This document shows, one piece after another, positions 17,848-25,666 of a stretch of 60,506 bases of DNA. The translations under genes were made by a program, and so were the position numbers. Within the stretch, counting starts at the first letter, position 1, and each line of letters starts with the position of its first letter. The notes below the pieces were generated by a model, which made no database searches, was not told the DNA's origin, and saw only the letters and a list, made by a program, of their open reading frames with translations. This stretch comes from Bradymonadales bacterium (lineage in GTDB: Bacteria; Myxococcota_A; Bradymonadia; JAFGEP01). Where the stretch lies: NCBI GenBank assembly GCA_016931535.1, contig JAFGEP010000077.1, forward strand, positions 1-60,506. The letters run 5' to 3'.

Positions 17848-17857
17848 GCTGCTCGAC
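17821..17857 (+). terminator. Hairpin straddling the stop codon of the zinc-ribbon gene
   Basis: GTCGAGCAGC (17821-17830) and GCTGCTCGAC (17848-17857) form a perfect 10-bp stem with a 17-base loop that contains the TGA at 17845-17847. The base run after it is CTTCTT. Because the next gene is convergent, it may also stop transcription from the other side. Confidence 0.5.
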
Positions 17858-17925
17858 CTTCTTCGCAGGTCAAGCCAAGCCAAAGCGGTGCTCCCGGCGG
17901 GGCTGCGCGTTCGATATGGGGTTCG

Positions 17926-18855
17926 TTATATGGGTCGTTCCAGGGGTCGGCCCGAAACCACCGCAGGTCGCTCCAAGGCCAGGATGATGACCGATGTGGC
18001 CACCAGCAGGTACCCCACGACCATCGGCCCCGTGATCGGCTCATCCCATGCATAGAACGCCACCAGTCCGGCAAACAGCGGCTCGCTCACCGTCGCTGCC
18101 GACAACCACCCTGCCTTGATGTACCGGATGGCCATGTTGAACGAGGTGTGGCCGATCAAGGTCGGCACCAGCGCCAGCAAGATGAACGACAACCACGTCC
18201 GGCCGCTGTAGTCCACCAGCGGCTCCCCCATCACCAGGACGCCGGCCAGCGCAACCGCGGCTGCGATCCCATAGATTGTGCACACATACAGATTGGTCGG
18301 CACTTTCTGACGGACCCGCTTGCCCGCCAAGAGGTAGATGGTGAAAAACACGGAGCACAGCAAGGCCAGCCCATTGCCCAGCAAATGCCTCGGGCTCAGG
18401 CTGACATCCGCGCTGCTCATCACCACGATGCCGACCAGGCCGATGCCGATGGCGATCACCAGCCGTTGCCCGACCCGCTCGCCAAAGCACAGGTAGGCCC
18501 CGGCAGCCGTCAGGACCGGGTTGATGGAAAACAGGATGGCGGCATTGGCCACCGTGGTCAGCTGGACCGCCGCAATCCAGCTGATCAGGTGAACCGACAG
18601 CGCCACCCCCGCCAGCACCGTCAGCCATCGATCTCGCCGATCTATCACCGTCAGCCATCGATCTCGCCGATCCAGCCCTTTTCGCCGAGAAACCTCCCCA
18701 AACGACCACGGCGCCAACACGGCAGTGGCTAGCAGGAGCCGCCAGAACGCCATGGCCACCGCCGGCGCCTCCCCTAGCCGTATGATGTTCCCTGACTGGC
18801 TGGCCGCCAGGATCCCGATGACGAGAAACAGGTAGATGGCAGGCGGGATCTTCAT
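17926..18855 (-). CDS. EamA-family (DMT) transporter
   Basis: A 309-residue inner-membrane protein with about ten transmembrane helices in two EamA repeats, of the drug/metabolite transporter superfamily. PAVAMAFWRLLLA and TTVANAAILFSINPVL are typical of the first repeat and LVPTLIGHTSFNMA of the second. The substrate is unknown. Between TM2 and TM3 a ten-residue unit is duplicated (RRDRWLTVI then RRDRWLTVL), encoded by a 30-bp tandem repeat. The ATG at 18855 has no ribosome site; TACAAT ends eight bases upstream and looks like a -10 box, so the mRNA may be leaderless. Confidence 0.85.
   Translation of the reverse strand: MKIPPAIYLFLVIGILAASQSGNIIRLGEAPAVAMAFWRLLLATAVLAPWSFGEVSRRKGLDRRDRWLTVIDRRDRWLTVLAGVALSVHLISWIAAVQLTTVANAAILFSINPVLTAAGAYLCFGERVGQRLVIAIGIGLVGIVVMSSADVSLSPRHLLGNGLALLCSVFFTIYLLAGKRVRQKVPTNLYVCTIYGIAAAVALAGVLVMGEPLVDYSGRTWLSFILLALVPTLIGHTSFNMAIRYIKAGWLSAATVSEPLFAGLVAFYAWDEPITGPMVVGYLLVATSVIILALERPAVVSGRPLERPI
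18616..18672. repeat. 30-bp tandem duplication inside the transporter gene
   Basis: Bases 18616-18642 recur unchanged at 18646-18672, a period of 30 bp. The duplication is in frame and adds ten residues to a basic cytoplasmic loop. The near-identity of the copies suggests a recent event. Confidence 0.9.
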
Positions 18856-18949
18856 GGCCGAAAATTGTACAACAAGGAGCCGATCCGCGGCTACCGGCTG
18901 ATCACACACTGACAGCCGCTGCCATCGACAGCAGGCCGGGCGACAGGGC

Positions 18950-19405
18950 TCAGTCCAGCTGACACGGCTGAGCACCTTCCTCGCGCAGACCGAGCAGGCC
19001 CGCGCACTCGCCCATCGCGATCCGCGCCAGGCCGGCAAAGAGGTGATCGGTCCGGGAGAACCGGCAGAGCGAGTCGAGTGCCTCGGAGCAAGGAGAGTGG
19101 CCCAACAGGGTGATCGCCTCCAGGCACTCCTCGTTGGAGCTGTCCCGGGCGCCCAGCACGCCGGCGGCCTCCAAGACCAGCTGGCGGTGCTCCCCCTCGT
19201 CGTACTGGTACATCTCGGGAAGCAGCTGGTGGGCTTCCCAGTAGGCATCCAGCAGCGGGATATCCCGCGGCTCCACCTCGTAGGTGAAGGACCGCAGGCG
19301 GATCCTGCCGGTCTTCTGATCCAGCTCGGGGTAGATGGAGACACAGCTCCTGGTCTCGCACCTTCTCGATTTCCGTTTGTTCAGCTTGATTCTTCGCGAT
19401 GACAT
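18950..19405 (-). CDS. Hypothetical protein, alpha-helical
   Basis: A 151-residue protein I do not recognise. The first 25 residues are strongly basic (SSRRIKLNKRKSRRCETRS) and could bind nucleic acid or a membrane. The rest looks helical, with a possible HEAT-like pair around QLVLEAAGVLGARDS and CLEAITLLGHSPCSEAL. Three ATG codons lie close together; 19405 is chosen because AGGAGG is eight bases upstream. A 94-base gap separates it from the transporter gene on the same strand. Codon use is like its neighbours, which supports it as a real gene. Confidence 0.6.
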   Translation of the reverse strand: MSSRRIKLNKRKSRRCETRSCVSIYPELDQKTGRIRLRSFTYEVEPRDIPLLDAYWEAHQLLPEMYQYDEGEHRQLVLEAAGVLGARDSSNEECLEAITLLGHSPCSEALDSLCRFSRTDHLFAGLARIAMGECAGLLGLREEGAQPCQLD

Positions 19406-19520
19406 GGCCATTCCCTCCTGTTGAGACATGGCGGTTATCGGCCGGTCGGCCGATCCGTTGCCGGAGGGAACGCGCTTGGGGCAGACAACGAGGCAACCTC
19501 GCGATCGGTGTCCAGTAACC

Positions 19521-19776
19521 GCCGGTGGGTGGCGGAGTCTCGGAGGTGAGGGCTTGCTCGGCCAGAGGCTAGGATCGCCCCCTCCGCCCGCTACCGGGCA
19601 CCTCCCCCGGGCTCCGCCTCGGGGGAGGGCTTGCCCGGCCAGAGGCTAGAGTCGCCCCCTCCGCCCGCTACGCGGGCACCTCCCCCTGGCTCCGCCTCGG
19701 GGGAGGATCGCCGGGACCCGCCGAGCGGTTGCCGCTGGGCAACTGCCGGTGGGTGGGGGAGTCGCGTAGGTGAGGG
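19521..19776. repeat. GC-rich hairpin repeat array, locus C, inside 32-bp direct repeats
   Basis: Two copies of the dispersed unit lie at 19560-19628 and 19638-19708 with a period of 77 bp, each beginning GCCAGAGGCTAG. The array is flanked by a second direct repeat: 19521-19552 and 19745-19776 match at 29 of 32 bases (GCCGGTGGGTGG...GGTGAGGG). The rest of the gap from 19406 to 19835 shows no gene. Confidence 0.8.
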
Positions 19777-19835
19777 ATAATGCCCAGGCTGCAGGCTGCC
19801 TGTCCGGACCGAGTCTCGGAAGGCACGCGTCCGGT

Positions 19836-22055
19836 CTACCTCACCGCGCCGCAGGCCACCCCGGCGGCATCGATGGAATCTCCGGATCGCCCACTGAAGC
19901 CGATGGCTGCCGTTCCCGGCGGACAGACCAGGTCGAACGGTTGGCCCCCGTCGCCTCCCTGCGTCTCCAGACGGTGCAGATCGACCGTCTCGGCACCCTG
20001 GGTCAACTGGCTCAGGGGAGCGCAGGTGATCCCCAGGGCGTCGATGACAGAGCCCGCTCGGCCATGCACTCCCACCATCACCTCTCCCGAGGGGCAATGA
20101 GCGCGGAAACGCTCCTGGCCTTGGACGGACGACCCAAACTGAGGTCCCTCCAGCTCCTGGCGCCGATCCCTCGCTCGGGTAACCCCTCGTTCCCTCGCGT
20201 CCTGGGAGTCTTGCGCCTCTCCCTGCAGGGGGGTGCAGGCTGGAACCAGGTTGGTGAGGTATCGCCCCGCCTGCCCGGTGAACCCTCGCATCGCCGTTCC
20301 ATCCGGGCAGAGCCAGGCGGCCTGTCGGCCTCCGGATCCGCCGGCGACCAGGACCTGCTGGACCGCGCGGTCTTGCCGGCTCTGGGAAACCTCGAAGAGC
20401 CACCAGGGGTCCTGGTGGAAGATGAGCTGCAGATTGGAGCGGCTCAGCGCTCCCGTGGGCTCGCGAGAGGAGCGCAGCAGCACGTAGTCGAACTGAGTGA
20501 GGTGTGGGCTCCGCCAGAAGTCGCCGTGCAGTCTGGGGGGGGTCATACCCTCGCGATACTGGATGGGACAGGTAGGGCGGATGGCAAAGCTGTCATCGGT
20601 GATGCCTCCGTTTGCCAGGGAGTGGATCGCCTTGGGTATGTGCCATAGCGGCCCCATGTAGGTGATGTCGTTTACGTGTTCCCACTGGACATAGCTCAGC
20701 CTGGTGCGGTCCGGCAGACCGGCGATCGCACCCGGCAGCTCGCTCAGGTAGGTGCGCTCGAACTCCCTGAACTTGGCGTTGACCTGCCAGGGAAACAACA
20801 GGGCGACACCGGTCAGCACCGCCACCACCCCCCTGGCTGCCCACCCCTCCAGGTCGATCCGAGGCCAGATCGCCAGCAGCAAGAAAGCGATCATGACCAC
20901 CCGCTGGGTGATCACCTCGACCTCGGTGATATCGGAAGGGAGAAAGAAGTAGGCGGTGATGCAGGCCAGCGTGATGATCTCGAGGGTATAGGCCCGCACA
21001 CGCCCCAGGCGCGTGGTGAGGGCGGCATCCTGCACCTCGGTAGCTCTCCCCCGTTGTGCCAGTGCCATGAGGGCGAACCAGACCAGGAGCAGGGCCAGCA
21101 CGATCCGCTCCTCGGTGTTGTCCCGAAAAAAACGCATCCCATAGGCGTGCACCTGGCCGAGCAGATCATCCCACCGCTGGAAGACGGAGCCGAGCCCCTC
21201 CTGGCCGAAGCCGCCCATCCTGCGGCCCGCTTCCGTCGCAGCCCGGGAGACGAACTTGTTGGCGATCCAGGCGCCAGGAAGCGGCAACGCCAGCACCAGC
21301 GGGATCAGCCGAACCAGCCCTTTCAGCCCGCGACACCAGAAGACCAGGATAAACAGGCAGATGCCCAGGCCGATCAAAAACGCGATGATGTGGGCGAAAT
21401 ACAAGAGGTTCAGCAGCAGCGCCAGGCCAATCCCGCGAATCCATCCCCCCCGCTCGGCCATCGCCCGCGACAGGGCGACGGCGAAAAAAAGCAGCGGCAG
21501 GCTGACCAGAAAGTCGAGCAGCCCCATGTTGAACAGCGCGTTGAAGGACATGGGAAACGCAAAGAACACCAGCCATCGCGAACGCCGAAAAGCCAGGCAC
21601 ATCGCCAGCATGGCCAGGGGCAGGCCGACAATGTACCAGGATATCAACAGCTTGGCCGACAGCCCCACATCGACCAACGGACGGAGCAGCCAGCCGACCT
21701 TGTGCGTCAACGAGTTGGGACCCCATAAACCCGAAACCGTGTAGGTCTCGCCGTACAGGGTCTCCGGATCATCAGAGCGGGCCACGATATCCATGAGCTC
21801 GATGTGGGCCCCCACATCACCCATCGGCAACCAGCGCGAGGCCCAGATCGGCACCAGGTTGAAGGCCAGCGCCAACAACAACAAGACCACGAACAGCGTA
21901 TCCACCGAAAACAGCCACTGGGGTTTTGCAGTCAAGGTCGTTACTCGCTCGATCAGGTGGACCACTCTTGTGAAATCCAGCCCTCGTGGGGTAGGGATTG
22001 TATCGTAGGGGAGTATCCGCGTCACGCCGGGTGAGCCTTCGGGCCGGTTCGCCAC
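19836..22055 (-). CDS. Large polytopic membrane protein with three C-terminal jacalin-like repeats
   Basis: A 739-residue protein. Residues 45-430 hold about 11-12 transmembrane segments arranged like GT-C glycosyltransferases, with an acidic MGDVGAHIE after the first helix that may be the catalytic loop; this is not proven. After a soluble stretch come three Cys-paired repeats at about 582-610, 653-681 and 710-739, each reading CPxG...GFxGRxGxxIDxxGxxC, which resemble jacalin-like carbohydrate-binding repeats. A surface or cell-wall glycan role is likely. The GTG at 22055 keeps the longest open frame; GGGAGGG lies somewhat far upstream, so the start is uncertain. It is divergent from the radical SAM gene. 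Confidence 0.65.
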   Translation of the reverse strand: MANRPEGSPGVTRILPYDTIPTPRGLDFTRVVHLIERVTTLTAKPQWLFSVDTLFVVLLLLALAFNLVPIWASRWLPMGDVGAHIELMDIVARSDDPETLYGETYTVSGLWGPNSLTHKVGWLLRPLVDVGLSAKLLISWYIVGLPLAMLAMCLAFRRSRWLVFFAFPMSFNALFNMGLLDFLVSLPLLFFAVALSRAMAERGGWIRGIGLALLLNLLYFAHIIAFLIGLGICLFILVFWCRGLKGLVRLIPLVLALPLPGAWIANKFVSRAATEAGRRMGGFGQEGLGSVFQRWDDLLGQVHAYGMRFFRDNTEERIVLALLLVWFALMALAQRGRATEVQDAALTTRLGRVRAYTLEIITLACITAYFFLPSDITEVEVITQRVVMIAFLLLAIWPRIDLEGWAARGVVAVLTGVALLFPWQVNAKFREFERTYLSELPGAIAGLPDRTRLSYVQWEHVNDITYMGPLWHIPKAIHSLANGGITDDSFAIRPTCPIQYREGMTPPRLHGDFWRSPHLTQFDYVLLRSSREPTGALSRSNLQLIFHQDPWWLFEVSQSRQDRAVQQVLVAGGSGGRQAAWLCPDGTAMRGFTGQAGRYLTNLVPACTPLQGEAQDSQDARERGVTRARDRRQELEGPQFGSSVQGQERFRAHCPSGEVMVGVHGRAGSVIDALGITCAPLSQLTQGAETVDLHRLETQGGDGGQPFDLVCPPGTAAIGFSGRSGDSIDAAGVACGAVR

Positions 22056-22163
22056 CGCTTGCTGTCGGTTGCCCTCCCCCTGCTGCGTCGCGGTCGGTTG
22101 GCCAGGACCAACACACCGACCGACCTATCCGACGCTGGCGCGGCCCCCAAGATCGAGGCGCTC

Positions 22164-24149
22164 ATGGAAAGCGAGATCCTGCTCGTTCAGCTTCCACTCG
22201 GGGTGCTGGTGCCCCACCGGCTCACGGCCAACCTGCCCATGGCAGCCGCCAGCCTCATCCTCCACACCCGACATGACCCGGATCTACCGCCCCACCTGCG
22301 GCCCGCCCTTCTCCCCACGACCGTGGCCAATCGAGCTGGTGACAGCGCCTTGATCCGGGAGATCGCCGATCGACAGCCCCGGATCGTCGGTTTCACCTGC
22401 ACCGTGTGGAACATCGAGCGGGTCCTCTACGTGGCGCGCCGGCTCAAGGAGATCGACCCGTCAATCGCCGTCTGGCTGGGCGGGCCGGAGATCGCGGCCG
22501 ACTCGTGGGCCATGGTCGACCCGCATGCACCCTTCGACCTGGCGGTCGAGGGCGAAGGGGAGCAGGTCTTCGTGTCCCTGTTGAAACATGGCGGCGACGC
22601 GCCGGAGCACCCGCTCCTCCTGCCGGGCGGAAAGAGAGTGGGGCGAGGTAAACCGATCCCCACCCTCACCGATCTGAGTACCATCCATGACCCTTTCTTG
22701 GCGGGGTTGGTCGAGCCGGAAGGGGACCGCTCGATGCTGATCGAGCTGTGGCGGGGCTGCAAGAACCGCTGTGCCTTCTGCCGCTATCACCAGAGTCGCC
22801 CGAAGAGCCCTGCCATGCGCTCCTATGCCCAGATCGAGGAGGTGTTCGCCTGGGCCAGGGAGCACGACATCGGCGACATCTACATCCTCGATCCCAGCCC
22901 CGATCAGCGGCCCGATCTGCCGGAGCTGCTGGACCTGTTGAGCCGGTGTAACCGGTCCCCGCAGATCCCGATCTTTGCCGAGCTCCGGGTAGATCGGCTG
23001 GACCAGGCGTTGGCGAGCCGTCTGCGAAAGGCCGGGATCACGCGGGTGGAAACGGGGCTCCAGACGGTCAACCAGGCCACCTTGGCCAAGGTGGCCCGGA
23101 AAATGGACCTCCAGCGCTTCCAGAACGGCTTGAACGCCCTGGCCAACGCCGAGATCCAGGTCAAAGTCGACCTGATGACCGGCTTGCCCGAAGACAGCGA
23201 GGATGGTCTTCTCGACTCCTGCGCATTCCTGAAAGACATCGGCTTCGCCCGCCACGTCCAGATCTTTCGCACCCAGGCGCTCCCAGGGACTCGCCTGCGC
23301 CAGATGGCCTCAAGCTGGGGGCTGACCTGCGAACAGAGACCGCCTTACTTCGTCACCTCCACTCGGCTCTGGCCCCAGGAATCCCTGGACCAGGCGATCT
23401 GGCTGGCCGAAGAGGCGCTGGAGATCAGCCAGGCCCCCGAGGACAGGCCGGTCCTGCAGGCACCTCGCTGGCTGGACAATGCAATCATCCGCCATCGCTA
23501 TCCCAACAGCGACGCCGTGCTCCAGCTCGCCGTGGACCTCGACCGGCAGGACGGCATGGAGTCCTGGAACCGAGAGCGGTTCGTCGACATCGGGACGGCT
23601 CTGACCCTGTGGATCAAAGCCCGCGACCCGACCGGCCACATCTCCGCCATCTGTAGAGGCGTCGAGCGCATGCTGCAGGACAACCCCTTTACCTCTCTGT
23701 GTCTGGCTATCGAGAGCGAACCGGAGATCCCCCGGGACCTGTTCGATGCGCTGGGCGAGCTGCTCGATCGTCACCGCCTCGGCCACTACCTGCCCCGCTT
23801 CCACGCGGGCACCACCAGCACGGTGCGCCCCGAACGGAGGCTGCTGTCGCTGATGGAGCAGCGGCAACGCCAGGCCGTCGATCCCGACTGGCTGGAGGCG
23901 CTGCGCCCGGTTGCCGAGGTGGTCTGGTTTTGTCGCTGCCGGGACTGGGAGGAGGCTCTGGAGCAGATCAAGGCGCAACCTGGCGGCGAGGAAGACTACC
24001 TGCTCATCGACCTGGAACATCCGGTGGAAACCGGGCTACCCCCTCATTTCCAGAGGTTGTTCGACGCGACAGCAGCGCCCGACCTGCTTCTACTCTCACC
24101 GGTTCACCTGCACTGGGCCTGGACGCAATACCAGGCCCAGACGGAGTAA
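22164..24149 (+). CDS. Radical SAM protein with B12-binding domain
   Basis: A 661-residue enzyme. Residues 60-190 resemble a cobalamin-binding domain (QPRIVGFTCTVWNIERVL, VWLGGPEI), and the radical SAM motif is CKNRCAFCRYH near residue 197, giving CX3CX2C for a [4Fe-4S] cluster. A TIM-barrel segment with VETGLQTVN and KVDLMTGLPEDSEDG follows, then about 240 residues of an extra C-terminal domain. B12 radical SAM enzymes methylate or rearrange unactivated carbons; the product here is unknown. The ATG at 22164 has GAGG upstream, and an earlier in-frame start would add 35 residues with no homology. Confidence 0.85.
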   Translation: MESEILLVQLPLGVLVPHRLTANLPMAAASLILHTRHDPDLPPHLRPALLPTTVANRAGDSALIREIADRQPRIVGFTCTVWNIERVLYVARRLKEIDPSIAVWLGGPEIAADSWAMVDPHAPFDLAVEGEGEQVFVSLLKHGGDAPEHPLLLPGGKRVGRGKPIPTLTDLSTIHDPFLAGLVEPEGDRSMLIELWRGCKNRCAFCRYHQSRPKSPAMRSYAQIEEVFAWAREHDIGDIYILDPSPDQRPDLPELLDLLSRCNRSPQIPIFAELRVDRLDQALASRLRKAGITRVETGLQTVNQATLAKVARKMDLQRFQNGLNALANAEIQVKVDLMTGLPEDSEDGLLDSCAFLKDIGFARHVQIFRTQALPGTRLRQMASSWGLTCEQRPPYFVTSTRLWPQESLDQAIWLAEEALEISQAPEDRPVLQAPRWLDNAIIRHRYPNSDAVLQLAVDLDRQDGMESWNRERFVDIGTALTLWIKARDPTGHISAICRGVERMLQDNPFTSLCLAIESEPEIPRDLFDALGELLDRHRLGHYLPRFHAGTTSTVRPERRLLSLMEQRQRQAVDPDWLEALRPVAEVVWFCRCRDWEEALEQIKAQPGGEEDYLLIDLEHPVETGLPPHFQRLFDATAAPDLLLLSPVHLHWAWTQYQAQTE

Positions 24150-24215
24150 AGCGACTGGTAAAGCGGAACAGGCGGCGGTTTCCTGTCTACAGGCAGATCG
24201 GGCTCGATCGCCGGT

Positions 24216-24524
24216 TCACCCCGAACAACCCCTGGAAAAAGCCTCGATGATGATGAGGATGACCAGGGGCAACCCGAACATGAGTGCGGCCAGCCAGATG
24301 GCGCTCCGTCCCTTGCTCTGCTGATCGGACCAGGCGGTCTTTCTGACGGGTGGCAGCTCCTCCTCCGGTTCTTCCGGTTCTACCGGCTCTTCCGCCTCTT
24401 GTTCCTCCGCGTCGAGATCGGCCTGGTCCTCGGTCTGATCCGAATCCTCCTCATCGACCAGCAGACCTTTGCCGGGTCTCACCTCTTCGTCCTTACCCGC
24501 TCTCTTTTTACTGTGAACTGCCAT
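24216..24524 (-). CDS. Small acidic tail-anchored protein
   Basis: A 102-residue protein with a short basic N-terminus, a highly acidic middle (repeats of EEPEEP/EEQEAEE) and one hydrophobic segment near the C-terminus (AIWLAALMFGLPLVILIII) followed by a short tail. This is the layout of a tail-anchored membrane protein facing the cytoplasm. The ATG has GAGGGGG in front and lies seven bases after the ATP-grasp gene, so it is in the same operon. I do not recognise a family. Confidence 0.65.
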   Translation of the reverse strand: MAVHSKKRAGKDEEVRPGKGLLVDEEDSDQTEDQADLDAEEQEAEEPVEPEEPEEELPPVRKTAWSDQQSKGRSAIWLAALMFGLPLVILIIIEAFSRGCSG

Positions 24525-24531
24525 AACCCCC

Positions 24532-25635
24532 TCACACCCGACTGCCGGGTCTTGTAGGCTGACGGGATGAAGCAACGGTGTCAGGTACCATGCTACTTGT
24601 CGTCTCCCAGTCTGCAGGCCGGTCTGCCAGCAGATGGGGGTATCTCACCAGGGCGGCCGTGAATATCTCCCGGATCAGCTCCTGGTGGGTCCAACCCAGC
24701 TTGATGGCCATCAGGACCAGGTCGCTGTAGGTGCCCAGACCGGCCAGGGGGTTGATCTCCAGAAAGTACGGGGTTCCTTCGGTGTCGAGCCGGAAATCGA
24801 CCCGGCCGAAGTCACGGCATCCCAGAGCCTGGAAGGCGAGTATGCTGGATTTTTCAATTTTTTCCAGCAGGATCCCATCCAGCTGAGCCGGACACTCATA
24901 CTCGACCAGGTTCTTCCAGTCGCGCTTGACCTCCAGCGAGTAGACGAAGCGATCGAAGCTTCGCTTGGGCAGGATACGCATGATCCCCAGCACACGCGGG
25001 GGAGTGTTGCCCAGGATGCCGACGGTGATCTCCTGCCCCTCGATGTACTGCTCCACCATCACCGGCTGGTGATACTGTTCGAGCTGCCAGCCTGCAACTC
25101 GCCGCAGTTCGGAGGGGTTATCGACCACCGAGGCCAATCGCACCCCCTTGCTGGAGCCTTCGAATGCCGGCTTGACAAAGGCCGGAAAAGGAAATGCCTC
25201 CCACGCAATCTGCTCCAGCTCCTGCTGGGAGCCCACGAACTTCCACTGGGGGGTGGCCACACCGGCCGCGGCGACGATGGTCTTGGCCAACGGTTTGTCC
25301 AGGCAGACGGCCAGACACTGGGGATCCGCGCCGGAATATGGGAGATCGAGCATCTCCAGGACCGAGGGGACGTGCGCTTCCCGGCTGCGGTAGTGTCCGC
25401 GACCTTCGGCGATGTTGAACACCAGGTCGAGCGGAGTGCGAAGTGCAGCCTGGAGGAACGCCACCCCACCGCCCAGCCGGATCACGGTATTGCCGCCCTG
25501 TTGCAGGGCCTCTTCGATGATCCCGACGGTTTCCGCCGTGTCGTACTCTTCCAGGGCATCCTCGGGGCCGCCGGTCGGGGTGGGCACCTCTGCTTTCATG
25601 TCGTACGATAAACCGATTCTCATGGGTTGCACCAT
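24532..25635 (-). CDS. D-alanine-D-alanine ligase-like ATP-grasp enzyme
   Basis: A 367-residue ATP-grasp ligase. PAFVKPAFEGSSKGVRL is the ATP-grasp loop of Ddl enzymes, MVEQYIEGQEITVGIL the central part, and GRVDFRLDTEGTPYFLEINP the metal-binding end. It would join two amino acids or an amino acid to another acceptor through an acyl-phosphate. Typical Ddl proteins have EVNTxPGMT where this one has EINPLAGLGTYSD, so the acceptor may not be D-Ala. It follows the lysine-aminomutase gene by 31 bases and precedes the tail-anchored gene by seven. The ATG at 25635 is the longest start; 25623 (MRIGLSYD) is equally plausible and looks more like the family N-terminus. Confidence 0.82.
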   Translation of the reverse strand: MVQPMRIGLSYDMKAEVPTPTGGPEDALEEYDTAETVGIIEEALQQGGNTVIRLGGGVAFLQAALRTPLDLVFNIAEGRGHYRSREAHVPSVLEMLDLPYSGADPQCLAVCLDKPLAKTIVAAAGVATPQWKFVGSQQELEQIAWEAFPFPAFVKPAFEGSSKGVRLASVVDNPSELRRVAGWQLEQYHQPVMVEQYIEGQEITVGILGNTPPRVLGIMRILPKRSFDRFVYSLEVKRDWKNLVEYECPAQLDGILLEKIEKSSILAFQALGCRDFGRVDFRLDTEGTPYFLEINPLAGLGTYSDLVLMAIKLGWTHQELIREIFTAALVRYPHLLADRPADWETTSSMVPDTVASSRQPTRPGSRV

Positions 25636-25666
25636 TTGCTACCGGTCGAGCCGGTGGTTGGTCGCA

